The notes under the pieces: generated by a model
What the model saw: the letters and a program-made list of their open reading frames with translations, nothing else
Databases searched by the model: none
Told to the model about the DNA's origin: nothing
Part shown: positions 17,774-26,903 of the stretch, piece by piece
Position numbering within the stretch: the stretch's first letter is position 1
Layout of the letters: the number at the start of each line of letters is the position of its first letter
Translations under genes and position numbers: made by a program
NCBI RefSeq assembly: GCF_015594725.1
Contig: NZ_JADNRC010000004.1
Location: forward strand, 62,001 to 126,000
Length of the DNA stretch: 64,000 nt
Direction: 5' to 3'
Source of the DNA: Flavobacterium sp. ALJ2
GTDB lineage: Bacteria; Bacteroidota; Bacteroidia; Flavobacteriales; Flavobacteriaceae

Positions 17774-18526
17774 ATGAAAAAAACAGCTTTGATAACTGGC
17801 GCTACAAGTGGTATAGGTAAAGCTACAGCGCAAATATTAGCAAAAAACAATTATAAAGTTATTCTTTGTGGAAGGAGGCAAGACCGATTAGCAGAGCTTG
17901 AGGCAGCACTTTCGGAATATACTGAAGTACACACATTGGCATTTGATGTTCGTGATAAGGAAGCTGTTCTAGAGCGTATAGGTTCTTTGCCAGAATCATT
18001 TTCTGTTATTGATGTTCTTATCAATAATGCAGGAAACGCGCATGGATTGGATCCGATTCAGACAGGTGATTTAGACGATTGGGATGCTATGATTGATATA
18101 AATGTAAAGGGACTTTTATATGTTTCTAAAGCGATTATACCGCAAATGAGCGCAAGGAAGTCGGGACATATTATTAATATTGGTTCAACAGCTGCAAAAG
18201 AAGTTTATCCTAATGGGAATGTGTATTGTGGTACAAAACATGCTGTTGATGCGATTAGTCAAGGAATGCGAATTGATCTAAATCCATTCGGAATTAGAGT
18301 AGGTGCAATTCATCCAGGAATGGTTGAGACCGAATTTAGTGAAGTGCGTTTTAAAGGTGATGCTGATAGAGCTTCAAATGTTTATAAAGGATTTACTCCC
18401 TTACAAGCAGAAGACATTGCTGATATTATTCATTTTGTGGTTTCAAGACCCTATCATGTAAATATTGCGGACTTGGTTGTTATGAGTACTGCTCAAGCTT
18501 CGTCAACAATAGTTAAAAGAGATTAA
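17774..18526 (+). CDS. Short-chain dehydrogenase/reductase (YdfG-like)
   Basis: A 250-residue classical SDR. The cofactor motif TGATSGIG is at residues 8-15 and GRR at 33-35 suggests NADPH preference. The NNAG motif is at 85-88, and the catalytic triad is Ser138, Tyr151 and Lys155 (YCGTK). The C-terminal half (HPGMVETEFSEVRFKGD) resembles the YdfG/serine 3-dehydrogenase group, which oxidises L-allo-threonine, serine or 3-hydroxy acids. That substrate is inferred, not shown. A good ribosome-binding site (AAAGGAGA) lies just upstream, unusual for this window. Confidence 0.92.
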   Translation: MKKTALITGATSGIGKATAQILAKNNYKVILCGRRQDRLAELEAALSEYTEVHTLAFDVRDKEAVLERIGSLPESFSVIDVLINNAGNAHGLDPIQTGDLDDWDAMIDINVKGLLYVSKAIIPQMSARKSGHIINIGSTAAKEVYPNGNVYCGTKHAVDAISQGMRIDLNPFGIRVGAIHPGMVETEFSEVRFKGDADRASNVYKGFTPLQAEDIADIIHFVVSRPYHVNIADLVVMSTAQASSTIVKRD

Positions 18527-18639
18527 TTAGTTTAGCTAGGTTTTTTAGCTAATTAGACTAATAGAAATTGTGAATATGATATTTATAATCAAACAATCCA
18601 ATAATCGTACAATCTAATAATTTAAGAAGTCTAAAATAT
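18527..18639. repeat. Spacer with ATCCAATA/AATCTAATA words
   Basis: The last 60 nt before the AlbA_2 gene repeat the words CAATCCAATAATC, CAATCTAATAAT and AAGAAGTCTAAA. The same words reappear before recO (26910-26960). Confidence 0.45.
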
Positions 18640-19782
18640 ATGATAAATAAGCGCCTTTTAATAAAAAACCTGCTCGCGCATAATGATGAGAGTAGTTTTT
18701 ATGATAAAAAAAGGCAATTAAATTTGCATTCTCGTGAAGGGAAAGCGAAGTTTTTAAAACATATTTGTGCGTTGTCTAATTCTAATCCAACAAATAATTC
18801 TTATATAGTTGTAGGGGTTGAGGATCAAGACAATGAAATTGTAGGAGACGATTTTTTTGACGATAGTCGAATTCAGAATCTAGTTAATGCTTTTCTTGAA
18901 AATCCACCAAAAATTCAATATGAAAATGTACCTTTTCCTAATCTCCCCAAAGATAAAGTGATAGGATTGGTTACAATCAAACCTAAAAGCAAAATATCAT
19001 ATTTCAAAAAAGGAATTCATACCATTGTTGCCAATAGTGTTTTTATTAGGCGAGGAAGTAATTCGGTTCCAGTTGAAGAAAGAGAAGTTGAGAAAAATTA
19101 TCAGAATACCGAAACAGTAATCGGGATCGAAAATAATTCACGTAATAGTATAGGGTATACTCTAGATGGAGTAATCGATTTTATGAATTTTAGACATAAG
19201 GATATGTCGCCAAAGTATAAAGTTTTTAAGGAATTATTTGTGATTTGTTGGGCAGGAGTTCCGAATAAATCTCGTGATAAAACATTTTTATCTCGAGTGG
19301 ATATCGAACTGATAAATGAGCAAATTAAGTTGTTTTACTCAGCTCAGGACGTGGTTACGATTACTTATAATGATGATACTTTTACTATTCTAGAATATGT
19401 TCCGTTGGGATTAAATGACAAAACAAGTTATTATCCGTTGGAGCAACAAACAATTCATTTTTTTGAAAATGGCTACTATAAAATTGATAGAGAAATACTT
19501 TTTCAGCCGCCAGAATTTAATAGAAAAATGCTGTTTCATATATACAATTCCAATATTGCATTACTTGTCAAAGTACAAAAAGGACTTGTATTGTCTAATC
19601 GGGAAATGATAGATTTAGAGAATTTACCTTCTACTTTTATGATCTGCTACCTCAATGGATTTGAAGATGCTAAGCAAAAATTAATTGATGCTAAGCTTCT
19701 TTTAAAACCATTTACACAAGTGTATTTATCTTTTAAAGAAGCTTTACGAATCTTACGAAAGATGAAATATGATGTGCAGTGA
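18640..19782 (+). CDS. AlbA_2 (Schlafen-like) domain protein
   Basis: A 380-residue protein. Residues about 15-150 form an AlbA_2 putative nucleic-acid-binding domain. The marks are the acidic/aromatic start (DESSFYDKK), the helix FLKHICALSNSN, the segment SYIVVGVEDQDNEIVG and the later VFIRRGSNSVP. The remaining 230 residues have no recognised domain. Family members bind nucleic acid or ATP and occur as regulators or helicase-associated proteins; annotation as 'ATP-binding protein' is common. It is followed by a run of hairpins and has no obvious operon partner. Confidence 0.75.
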   Translation: MINKRLLIKNLLAHNDESSFYDKKRQLNLHSREGKAKFLKHICALSNSNPTNNSYIVVGVEDQDNEIVGDDFFDDSRIQNLVNAFLENPPKIQYENVPFPNLPKDKVIGLVTIKPKSKISYFKKGIHTIVANSVFIRRGSNSVPVEEREVEKNYQNTETVIGIENNSRNSIGYTLDGVIDFMNFRHKDMSPKYKVFKELFVICWAGVPNKSRDKTFLSRVDIELINEQIKLFYSAQDVVTITYNDDTFTILEYVPLGLNDKTSYYPLEQQTIHFFENGYYKIDREILFQPPEFNRKMLFHIYNSNIALLVKVQKGLVLSNREMIDLENLPSTFMICYLNGFEDAKQKLIDAKLLLKPFTQVYLSFKEALRILRKMKYDVQ

Positions 19783-19785
19783 GAA

Positions 19786-19930
19786 AGGCACTAAGGTTTC
19801 CTTCGTAGGAGGATAACGCTATGTTTCGCAAAGATACACTACAGTGTGTCTTTATTAGAGGTTCTAAGGTTTAATTGCCTCCAGTTTTAACTGGAGGAGA
19901 TAATTAAGGTTGTTTTGGCTTTAGCTAAAT
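19786..19930. repeat. Run of short hairpins (REP-like) after the AlbA_2 gene
   Basis: Four inverted repeats lie in series: CCTTCGTAGG; an 11-bp stem at 19830-19840/19843-19853 with a 2-nt loop; a perfect 9-bp stem at 19878-19886/19889-19897 with a 2-nt loop; and TTGGCTTTAGCTAA near 19915-19928. Tight 2-nt loops recur. No ORF is present in the stretch. Confidence 0.55.
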
Positions 19931-19948
19931 TATTTTCGTTTTCAAGAA

Positions 19949-20692
19949 TTATTTAAATACTAAATAATCATTTACTTTATCATAAGGCAATAGCAATTCT
20001 TTTGGACCATCTGCATACGAAGCAGCTTCATAAGAGTTGTAATAAAGTAGTAATCCTTCTTTTGTATAAAAAATATTTAAAGGCAGATTAAATTTTTCAT
20101 TTTCAAACATTAAACCTGTTGCATTAATACTTCCGGTGACAGGAATTTTATATTTTGCTCTGAATTGTTTTTCTGCAAAGACTTTAAAATCCTTTTCGTT
20201 TACAAATAATTTTTTGTTTGTAATTGTTTTTCCAGTTTTAGGATTAAACAATAAAGAACGGTATCCTTGATATCCATGAGCACCTCCTGTAAAGGTATAA
20301 TGATTGATTTTTATATTTATAATACTATCAGACTGGTATTCTATATTGCCTTCAATTTTGGCTTCCCAACCGAATTTATCATCAGGAAATTTTTTGTGCA
20401 TTTCTTCATACGAGCCAATAAAGGAAGTCGTTAAGTCATTGTAGTCAGTTGATTCAAATGGTTTTTCTCCAAAATAAACGATTTCTTTTAGAACTGAAAA
20501 TACTTTTTTGTTGATGCTATCTGCTACAATAGGAGGATTCTGAGCAATAGGTATTTTTAAGCTAATTTGTGGGCAATTGCTTTTACATGGTAAAGTTGAT
20601 TTCTTTTCAAACGTTTGTTCTTTGAACGAAAGTTCTTTAGTACAACTTGTTAAAATAAAAAGGGTTACGAATAAAAAAGTATAATGTCTCAT
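19949..20692 (-). CDS. DUF3298/DUF4163-type lipoprotein
   Basis: A 247-residue lipoprotein with lipobox LTSC (Cys17). The middle part is the DUF4163-like segment (EIVYFGEKPFES, then FGWEAKIEGNIEYQSD). The C-terminal part is the DUF3298 domain, recognised by NIKINHYTFTGGAHGYQGY and FNPKTGKTIT. The domain pair is shared with the extracytoplasmic part of the anti-sigma factor RsiV, which binds lysozyme. That function is not implied here, since there is no membrane helix or sigma-factor gene nearby. It is divergent from the Cys/Met enzyme gene. Confidence 0.88.
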   Translation of the reverse strand: MRHYTFLFVTLFILTSCTKELSFKEQTFEKKSTLPCKSNCPQISLKIPIAQNPPIVADSINKKVFSVLKEIVYFGEKPFESTDYNDLTTSFIGSYEEMHKKFPDDKFGWEAKIEGNIEYQSDSIINIKINHYTFTGGAHGYQGYRSLLFNPKTGKTITNKKLFVNEKDFKVFAEKQFRAKYKIPVTGSINATGLMFENEKFNLPLNIFYTKEGLLLYYNSYEAASYADGPKELLLPYDKVNDYLVFK

Positions 20693-20713
20693 CTTTAAAA
20701 TGTTAATTAATTA

Positions 20714-20721
20714 CAAAGGTA
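20714..20721 (-). promoter_or_regulatory. -7 element TACCTTTG for the DUF3298 gene
   Basis: TACCTTTG on the minus strand, 22 bases upstream of the lipoprotein start, fits TAnnTTTG. No matching -33 box was seen. Confidence 0.4.
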
Positions 20722-20732
20722 TTAACTTGTGT

Positions 20733-20763
20733 CTTGATTAAAATAAATTAAAGGGTAAATTTG
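20733..20763 (+). promoter_or_regulatory. Promoter of the cystathionine enzyme gene
   Basis: CTTG (20733-20736), then 19 nt, then TAAATTTG (20756-20763). This matches the TTTG-N19-TAnnTTTG pattern with one mismatch, 33 bases before the start codon. Confidence 0.6.
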
Positions 20764-20796
20764 TAAAACATTTTAGAGTTACAAAAATATAAAGAT

Positions 20797-21939
20797 ATGA
20801 AATTCAATACTAAAGTTATACACGGTGGACAGCATCATGATCCAAGCACAGGAGCAGTAATGCCTCCAGTGTATCAAACATCAACATTTATACAAACAAG
20901 CCCAGGACAGCCTCTTGGAGATTATGAATATAGTAGAGCATCAAATCCTACTAGATCAGCTCTTGAAAATGCATTGGCTAGTATTGAAAATGGAACACGT
21001 GGATTGGCTTTTTCATCAGGATTAGCGGCGACTGATTGTGTTTTACGTTCATTTAAGGCAGGAGATGAAATTATTGCCATGGATGATTTATACGGAGGAA
21101 CATATCGTATGTTTACTCGTATTTATAAAGATTCAGGAATAAAATTCCATTTTGTAGATATGAATGATATCGCAAAGTTTAAATCTTTAATAAACGAAAA
21201 TACTAAGTTGGTTTGGGTAGAAACACCAACAAATCCGTTAATGAAATTGGCAGATATTCAGGAAATTGCCAAAATCACTAAAGAGAAAAAAATATTATTT
21301 GCAGTAGATAATACTTTTGCAACACCATATTTACAAAAGCCTCTTGATCTAGGAGCAGATATTGTAATGCACTCTGCAACAAAATACTTAGGAGGACATT
21401 CAGATGTTATAGCAGGAGCTTTAATTGTAAAAGATGAAGCTTTGGGAGAGCAATTACATTTTCAACAATTTGCTACAGGAGCAACTCTGGGACCAATGGA
21501 TAGTTTCTTGGTTTTAAGAGGAATTAAGACACTTCATTTACGTGTGCAAAGACATTGTGAGAATGGAGAAAAAGTGGTTGAGTTTTTAAGTAATCATCCT
21601 AAAATAGGAACAGTTTATTATCCAGGTTTGCCTAATCACCCATTTCATGAAATTGCCAAAAAACAAATGAAAGCTTTTGGGGGGATGGTTTCTTTTACTT
21701 TTGCTTCAGGTAAAAAAGAAGATTCGATTGACTTTTTAGAAAAATTAAAAGTATTTACTTTAGCAGAATCTTTAGGAGGAGTAGAATCTTTGGCAAATCA
21801 CCCAGCTTTAATGACTCACGCTTCAATCCCTGCAGATAAGAGAAAAGAAGTTGGTATTACTGATGATTTAGTTCGATTAAGCGTTGGAATCGAGGATGCA
21901 GAAGATTTAATTGCCGATTTGAAACAGGCTTTAGAATAA
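20797..21939 (+). CDS. Cystathionine gamma-synthase/lyase family PLP enzyme
   Basis: A 380-residue member of the Cys/Met metabolism PLP family. The cofactor lysine is Lys196 in MHSATKYLGGHSD. The tyrosine/arginine pair that holds the phosphate of the neighbouring subunit is in YEYSRASNPTR (about 44-53). The substrate arginine lies near LVRLSVGIED. The enzyme makes or breaks cystathionine; synthase, lyase and homocysteine-forming activities cannot be separated by eye. It is transcribed alone with a strong terminator. Confidence 0.92.
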   Translation: MKFNTKVIHGGQHHDPSTGAVMPPVYQTSTFIQTSPGQPLGDYEYSRASNPTRSALENALASIENGTRGLAFSSGLAATDCVLRSFKAGDEIIAMDDLYGGTYRMFTRIYKDSGIKFHFVDMNDIAKFKSLINENTKLVWVETPTNPLMKLADIQEIAKITKEKKILFAVDNTFATPYLQKPLDLGADIVMHSATKYLGGHSDVIAGALIVKDEALGEQLHFQQFATGATLGPMDSFLVLRGIKTLHLRVQRHCENGEKVVEFLSNHPKIGTVYYPGLPNHPFHEIAKKQMKAFGGMVSFTFASGKKEDSIDFLEKLKVFTLAESLGGVESLANHPALMTHASIPADKRKEVGITDDLVRLSVGIEDAEDLIADLKQALE

Positions 21940-21959
21940 TAAAAATAGGCTACAAATAC

Positions 21960-21993
21960 AAAACCCCCAATATTTATAAATGTTGGGGGTTTT
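21960..21993 (+). terminator. GC-rich terminator
   Basis: Stem AAAACCCCCAA / TTGGGGGTTTT (21960-21970 / 21983-21993) with a T-rich tail follows the cystathionine enzyme gene. It can also serve the opposing barrel gene. Confidence 0.88.
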
Positions 21994-22012
21994 GTTTTAT
22001 ATAAAACTGGTT

Positions 22013-22807
22013 TTAAAGATCTAAATAATATACATATCCAAAATTAAACCAGATCTGATTGTCGTTGGATTTGTTTTCTTTATAAATATTCTTGTTTGGA
22101 TTTAATCCATCAATCCAATCGGAGTTGTAATATTGGAATCTTGCCTCGAATAATAAATCATGTAAAGGAGCTAGTTTATAATGTACTCCAGCTCCATAAG
22201 TAACCGATAGAACAGTTCCGCTTTGGTTAGAAAACCCATATTGATGTCCATCTGAAGGGGTTAAGTATTTTGGGAAAGTAGTTGCAGTATTTCCTAAAGG
22301 ACCTAATGTTGAGCTTACTTTGGTACTGTAATAGCTGAATTGAGCACCGATGCTTATATAAGGACTAAATCCGCCAACGGTATTTTCATAAGCGTGTATT
22401 CTCATGAATGGAGAATATTCTAATTGAAAACCAATATTGGCTAAGGTTGATTTACCACTCATGGCCTTAAGTTGTTTAACACCAATGCTATTAGGGTTAC
22501 CGTTTACAGTTGCTCCGAAATGTTCTAAATTCGTTTTGTTGAATGAAATTTCAGAACGAACTTTAAAGTGTTCATTTAGATAATTTTCGCGTCTAGAATT
22601 GTATGAAAAGTTTAAAAAATGTACAAGCCCAATACCGAATCCCGTGTTTCCAACATTAGTTGAGGCATTATCTCTTTGTCCATAATCTGATCTGAATGAA
22701 ATAGGTCCAGCGATAATACCGATTTCATGTGCTAGTCTCGATTGTGCATTTGAATTGTGTGAAAAAATAAACGAAATTAATAATGATATTATTGTGTTTT
22801 TGAACAT
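22013..22807 (-). CDS. Outer-membrane beta-barrel protein (THC0290_0291-like)
   Basis: The preferred ATG at 22807 puts a signal peptide (MFKNTIISLLISFIFSHNSNAQ) at the N-terminus of a 264-residue protein; an ATG at 22831 is also possible. The mature protein is built of alternating aromatic and polar strands and ends in an aromatic strand (FNFGYVYYLDL), as expected for an outer-membrane barrel. The start of the mature part (HEIGIIAGPISFRSDYGQR, then NTGFGIGLVHFLNFSY) looks like the flavobacterial THC0290_0291 family of unknown function. The family call is from memory of that motif. Confidence 0.7.
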   Translation of the reverse strand: MFKNTIISLLISFIFSHNSNAQSRLAHEIGIIAGPISFRSDYGQRDNASTNVGNTGFGIGLVHFLNFSYNSRRENYLNEHFKVRSEISFNKTNLEHFGATVNGNPNSIGVKQLKAMSGKSTLANIGFQLEYSPFMRIHAYENTVGGFSPYISIGAQFSYYSTKVSSTLGPLGNTATTFPKYLTPSDGHQYGFSNQSGTVLSVTYGAGVHYKLAPLHDLLFEARFQYYNSDWIDGLNPNKNIYKENKSNDNQIWFNFGYVYYLDL

Positions 22808-22940
22808 TAGGTTTAATTTTCTTATCATCACAAAGATATAAATATCTCTAGTATATCATTAAAAATTAAAAAAAATATAATTAGTAAGGAGTATGTCTTT
22901 TTTGCTTTGAAACTATAACGTTTTCGTACAAGGCATTGCG

Positions 22941-22971
22941 TTAAAAATATGTATTTTTAAAAATATGTATT
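22941..22971. repeat. Two direct copies of a 15-bp AT-rich word upstream of gdhA
   Basis: TTAAAAATATGTATT occurs at 22941-22955 and again at 22957-22971, a period of 16 nt. It lies in the 298-bp region between the barrel gene and gdhA, upstream of the palindrome. Confidence 0.6.
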
Positions 22972-22995
22972 AATAATATAATTCTGCTTACAAAT

Positions 22996-23014
22996 TGTGA
23001 AATAGTATCTCACA
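22996..23014. promoter_or_regulatory. 19-bp palindrome, candidate operator of gdhA
   Basis: TGTGAAATAGTATCTCACA pairs with itself in 7 of 9 positions around a central G. It ends 15 nt before the -7 element, where it would overlap the -33 region. The outer half-sites TGTGA/TCACA resemble CRP/FNR-type sites but with wider spacing. Confidence 0.5.
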
Positions 23015-23029
23015 TTTCTTTATTAGGCG

Positions 23030-23037
23030 TATATTTG
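23030..23037 (+). promoter_or_regulatory. -7 element TATATTTG of gdhA
   Basis: Exact TAnnTTTG match, 92 bases upstream of the gdhA start. This leaves a 5' leader of about 85 nt with no clear hairpin. Confidence 0.55.
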
Positions 23038-23129
23038 TGCAAAATAACAAAAGACCACTATTATGTGAGTTTTTTGTTGTTTGGTTGAGTAAATAATAAG
23101 ATTAATTTATTTGATAAATTTTTTATAAA

Positions 23130-24473
23130 ATGAAACAAAAAATAAATGAATTTATGGCTCTTGTAGAGTCAAAAAATCCAAATGAACCTGAATTCATTCA
23201 AGCAGTTAGAGAATTTGCTGAAACAGTAATTCCATTCATTGCAGATCAAAAAAAATATGATGGTAAGAATTTACTTCTTAGAATTGCAGAGCCAGAGCGT
23301 TCTATAATTTTTAGAGTGCCATGGGTTGATGATAAAGGAGAAATTGTAGTTAATAGAGGATTTAGAATTCAGATGAATTCAGCAATCGGACCATATAAAG
23401 GTGGAATTAGATTTCATCATACAGTGAATTTATCAGTTTTAAAGTTTTTGGCTTTTGAACAAGTTTTCAAAAACAGTTTAACAACACTTCCTATGGGAGG
23501 TGGAAAAGGTGGGGCTGATTTTGATCCTGAAGGAAAATCTGATGGAGAAATTATGCGTTTCTGCCAGTCATTTATGACAGAATTATGTCGTCATATTGGA
23601 CCAGATCTAGACGTTCCAGCTGGAGATATTGGTGTTGGAGCTAGAGAAATTGGATACTTATTTGGTCAATACAAAAGAATCAAAAATGAGTTTACAGGAG
23701 TTTTAACTGGTAAAGGAATTGCTTATGGTGGTTCATTAATCAGACCAGAAGCTACTGGATACGGTGTTGTATATTTTACAGATCAAATGTTACGTACTAT
23801 CGGACATGAGATTAAAGGAAAAAGAGTTGCGATTTCAGGTTTTGGAAACGTTGCTTGGGGAGTAGCATTGAAGATAAATGAATTAGGTGGAAAATTGGTG
23901 ACAATTTCTGGTCCTGATGGATATATTTACGATGAAGACGGGATTTCTGGAGAGAAAATCGAGCATATGGTAGAAATGAGAGCTAGCGGAAATAACAGAG
24001 CAGAAATGTATGTTGAAAAATATCCAAATGCTCAATTCCATAAAGGAAAAAGCCCATGGGAAGTAAAAGTAGATATTGCTATTCCTTGTGCTACTCAAAA
24101 TGAATTGAACGAAGAAGATGCTAAGAAATTAATTGCAAATGGAGTTTTATGTGTTACAGAAGCTGCAAATATGCCATGTACGCTTGATGCGATTAAACAA
24201 TTTGTAGGTAAGAAAGTTCTTTTTGCTCCAGGAAAAGCTGCAAATGCTGGTGGAGTTGCCGCATCTGGATTAGAAATGACACAAAATTCAATTCGTTTGA
24301 ACTGGACTAGTGAAGAAGTAGATCTTAGACTAAAAGATATAATGGTAGGAATCCACAATCAATGTAAGAAATATGGCATTGGTGAAGATGGTTACGTAAA
24401 TTATGTAAAAGGTGCTAATATTGCGGGATTTGTAAAAGTAGCAGATGCTATGCTTGCTCAAGGAGTAGTATAG
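23130..24473 (+). CDS. gdhA: NADP-specific glutamate dehydrogenase
   Basis: The enzyme forms glutamate from 2-oxoglutarate, ammonium and NADPH. The 447-residue length and opening match the hexameric bacterial class. Key residues are Lys90 (IGPYKGGIRFH), Lys126 of PMGGGKGGADFDPEGKSD and the aspartate of DVPAGDIGVGAREIG. The dinucleotide motif is SGFGNVAWG near 237-245. It is transcribed alone between a long upstream regulatory region and a strong terminator. This fits nitrogen- or carbon-responsive control, though no regulator can be named. Confidence 0.97.
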   Translation: MKQKINEFMALVESKNPNEPEFIQAVREFAETVIPFIADQKKYDGKNLLLRIAEPERSIIFRVPWVDDKGEIVVNRGFRIQMNSAIGPYKGGIRFHHTVNLSVLKFLAFEQVFKNSLTTLPMGGGKGGADFDPEGKSDGEIMRFCQSFMTELCRHIGPDLDVPAGDIGVGAREIGYLFGQYKRIKNEFTGVLTGKGIAYGGSLIRPEATGYGVVYFTDQMLRTIGHEIKGKRVAISGFGNVAWGVALKINELGGKLVTISGPDGYIYDEDGISGEKIEHMVEMRASGNNRAEMYVEKYPNAQFHKGKSPWEVKVDIAIPCATQNELNEEDAKKLIANGVLCVTEAANMPCTLDAIKQFVGKKVLFAPGKAANAGGVAASGLEMTQNSIRLNWTSEEVDLRLKDIMVGIHNQCKKYGIGEDGYVNYVKGANIAGFVKVADAMLAQGVV

Positions 24474-24494
24474 TTTTTATAATACAATTAAAAT

Positions 24495-24522
24495 GCCTCC
24501 ATTCGAGTTTCGAATCGGAGGC
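24495..24522 (+). terminator. Terminator of gdhA
   Basis: Stem GCCTCCATTCG / CGAATCGGAGGC with a GTTT-type loop and one bulge, followed by a run of six T. Confidence 0.88.
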
Positions 24523-24568
24523 GTTTTTTATTTATATCATAACGAAATCCAAATACTCTCGTTTGTAT

Positions 24569-24576
24569 TATATTTG
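24569..24576 (+). promoter_or_regulatory. -7 element TATATTTG of porZ
   Basis: Exact TAnnTTTG match 25 bases before the porZ start. The -33 position has no TTTG. Confidence 0.5.
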
Positions 24577-24601
24577 TGAAACCAATTGTTAGGTATAAAT
24601 A

Positions 24602-26890
24602 ATGGAAAAAAAGATTCTTTACGGTTTGGTTTTGTTGCTAATGCAATTTGGTTTTGCACAAAATAAACTCTTATGGCAAGGGTATTTTTCATATAATCAT
24701 ATTAAAGATGTCTCAGATTCACCTGTGGCAATTTATGCAGCAACAGATAACGCATTGTTTTCTAAAAATGCGATAACAAATGTTATTAAGACTGTAAATA
24801 CTGTAGATGGTCTTTCAGGACAAACTATTTCATCTTTATATCATAGTGAGTTATTTCGTAAAACACTTATTGGATATGAAAATGGATTGATGACAGTTAT
24901 TAATGAAGCTGATGGAAGTATCGTAAAAGTGGTTGATATCATTAATAAACAACTTCCCACGAACCTTAAAAAAATCAATCATTTTGTAGAACACGACGGA
25001 ATAGTTTATGTTTCGTGTGATTTTGGAATAGTTCAGTTTAATTTGAAGACATTACAATTTGGAGATACTTATTTTATTGGAGATAATGGAGCGCAGATTA
25101 ATGTAAGACAAGCTACAATTTATAACGGATTTATTTATGCAGCTACCAATAGCGGTATTAGGAGAGCTAGTATCACAAATGCTAATTTAGTCGATTATAA
25201 TCAGTGGGCTGTTGCTGCTGGAGGAGATTGGTCAAGTATAGAAACAAACGATACAAAACTTATAGCAATTAATACGTCGGGTTATATTAATAATTATGAC
25301 TCAGTTTCAGGTGCTTTTGTTGGCTTTATGTCACTTCCAGAATCAGCTAAGGATATGAGAGCTAAAAATCATAATTTATTTATAACTACAACAAGTACCG
25401 TTTATATATATGACAATCAAATGATTTTACTGCGCCAAATAAAAAATAGTGATGTGGCGACAACAATGCTAAGTTTTACTTGTGCAACTGCTGTAGGAGA
25501 TAAGATATACATTGGTACGAATGAAAATGGACTTTATGTTTCTAAACTTTTAGGAACTTCATTTTTTGAGAATGTTATGCCAATTGGGCCATCACGGAAT
25601 GATATCTTTGCTATTAATGTTACACCAAATGTGCTTTGGGCGGTTTATGGAAATTATAATTCGTCTTATAATCCATATCCTTTAGCTAGTTATGGAATTA
25701 GTAAATTCAATACTACTGGATGGTTGAACATACCATACGAAAAAGTGCTTCAAGCTAAATCAATGACAAGGGTTATTGTTAATCCTAATAATGAAAATCA
25801 AGTGTATGCAAGTTCGTTTTTTTCGGGATTATTAAAAATAGAAAATGATACCCCTTCGATTTTATACAATCAAGCGAATAGTGGATTGGAAAGCCTTACT
25901 TTTTTAGGACCTGGTTATATAGATGTTAGGATAAATGGAACTACTTTTGATAAATCAGGAAATTTATGGGTTACGAATAGTTTAATAAAAAATGGACTAA
26001 AGGTTTTAAGAACCAATGGACAGTGGCAAACATTCCCTATTAGTACGGCTCTTATTAAACCTGAAGATACAAGTTTTAGTACTATGGTTATTGATAATAA
26101 TAGTACAAAATGGATCGGTACAAATAGAGATGGCGTAATTGGTTTTAACGAAAGTACAAATACAGTCAAAAAAATGACAGAAGGGTTGGATGTGGGGAAT
26201 CTGCCGGCAATAGACGTAAGGGCAGTTGCTGTGGATGCTAAAAATCAGCTTTGGATTGGCACAACAAAAGGGCTTCGCGTTTTGAGTAATGTAAATAACT
26301 TTCAAACAGAAAATCAATTAAAATCTAACCCAATCATTATCATGGATGATGGTTTGGCTCAGGAATTACTTTATGAACAATTTATTACTGCAATTGTCGT
26401 TGATGGGGCCAATAATAAATGGATTGGAACTGCAGATTCTGGAGTGTTTTTAGTTTCACCAAACGGACAGGAAACCAAATATCATTTTACTATAAATAAT
26501 TCGCCATTACCGAGTAACCAAATCAACGATATTGGAATAAACAGTGTTACAGGAGAAGTTTATATAGCAACAAACAAAGGAATGATTTCGTTTAAAGGAA
26601 TTGCAACCCAAGCGAATGAAGATTTGAATAGCGTATACGTATATCCAAATCCTGTGCGTCCCGAATTTTCCGGAACAGTAAAAATTGTAGGATTACTTGA
26701 TAAAGCAAATATTAAAATTACAGATATTGAAGGTAATCTGGTGTATGAAACAACTTCTGAAGGAGGAACAATCGAATGGGATACAACAGCTTTTGGGAAA
26801 TATAGAGTAGCTTCTGGTGTATATATGATTATTATTTCGGCACAAGATGGAGGTGAAACCAAAGTTAAAAAAGTGATGATTATACGATAG
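24602..26890 (+). CDS. porZ: PorZ: type IX secretion anionic-LPS delivery protein
   Basis: A 762-residue protein with a signal peptide (to GFAQ). About 640 residues follow of propeller blades of the two-component-regulator type (repeated LWIGT, KWIGTNRDGVIGF, NKWIGTADSGVFLV). The C-terminus is a beta-sandwich sorting-like domain (VYVYPNPVRPEFSG to VKKVMIIR). This is the layout of PorZ, a surface component of the type IX secretion attachment complex that presents anionic LPS to the sortase PorU in Porphyromonas. Length and domain order match. The gene lies upstream of recO on the same strand. Other type IX genes are not in the window. Confidence 0.88.
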   Translation: MEKKILYGLVLLLMQFGFAQNKLLWQGYFSYNHIKDVSDSPVAIYAATDNALFSKNAITNVIKTVNTVDGLSGQTISSLYHSELFRKTLIGYENGLMTVINEADGSIVKVVDIINKQLPTNLKKINHFVEHDGIVYVSCDFGIVQFNLKTLQFGDTYFIGDNGAQINVRQATIYNGFIYAATNSGIRRASITNANLVDYNQWAVAAGGDWSSIETNDTKLIAINTSGYINNYDSVSGAFVGFMSLPESAKDMRAKNHNLFITTTSTVYIYDNQMILLRQIKNSDVATTMLSFTCATAVGDKIYIGTNENGLYVSKLLGTSFFENVMPIGPSRNDIFAINVTPNVLWAVYGNYNSSYNPYPLASYGISKFNTTGWLNIPYEKVLQAKSMTRVIVNPNNENQVYASSFFSGLLKIENDTPSILYNQANSGLESLTFLGPGYIDVRINGTTFDKSGNLWVTNSLIKNGLKVLRTNGQWQTFPISTALIKPEDTSFSTMVIDNNSTKWIGTNRDGVIGFNESTNTVKKMTEGLDVGNLPAIDVRAVAVDAKNQLWIGTTKGLRVLSNVNNFQTENQLKSNPIIIMDDGLAQELLYEQFITAIVVDGANNKWIGTADSGVFLVSPNGQETKYHFTINNSPLPSNQINDIGINSVTGEVYIATNKGMISFKGIATQANEDLNSVYVYPNPVRPEFSGTVKIVGLLDKANIKITDIEGNLVYETTSEGGTIEWDTTAFGKYRVASGVYMIIISAQDGGETKVKKVMIIR

Positions 26891-26903
26891 CAAACAGTGT
26901 TCA

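Noticed and set aside
22996..23014. Calling the gdhA palindrome a CRP site
   Set aside because: The half-sites are right but the spacing is 9 instead of 6, so only an unnamed operator is claimed.
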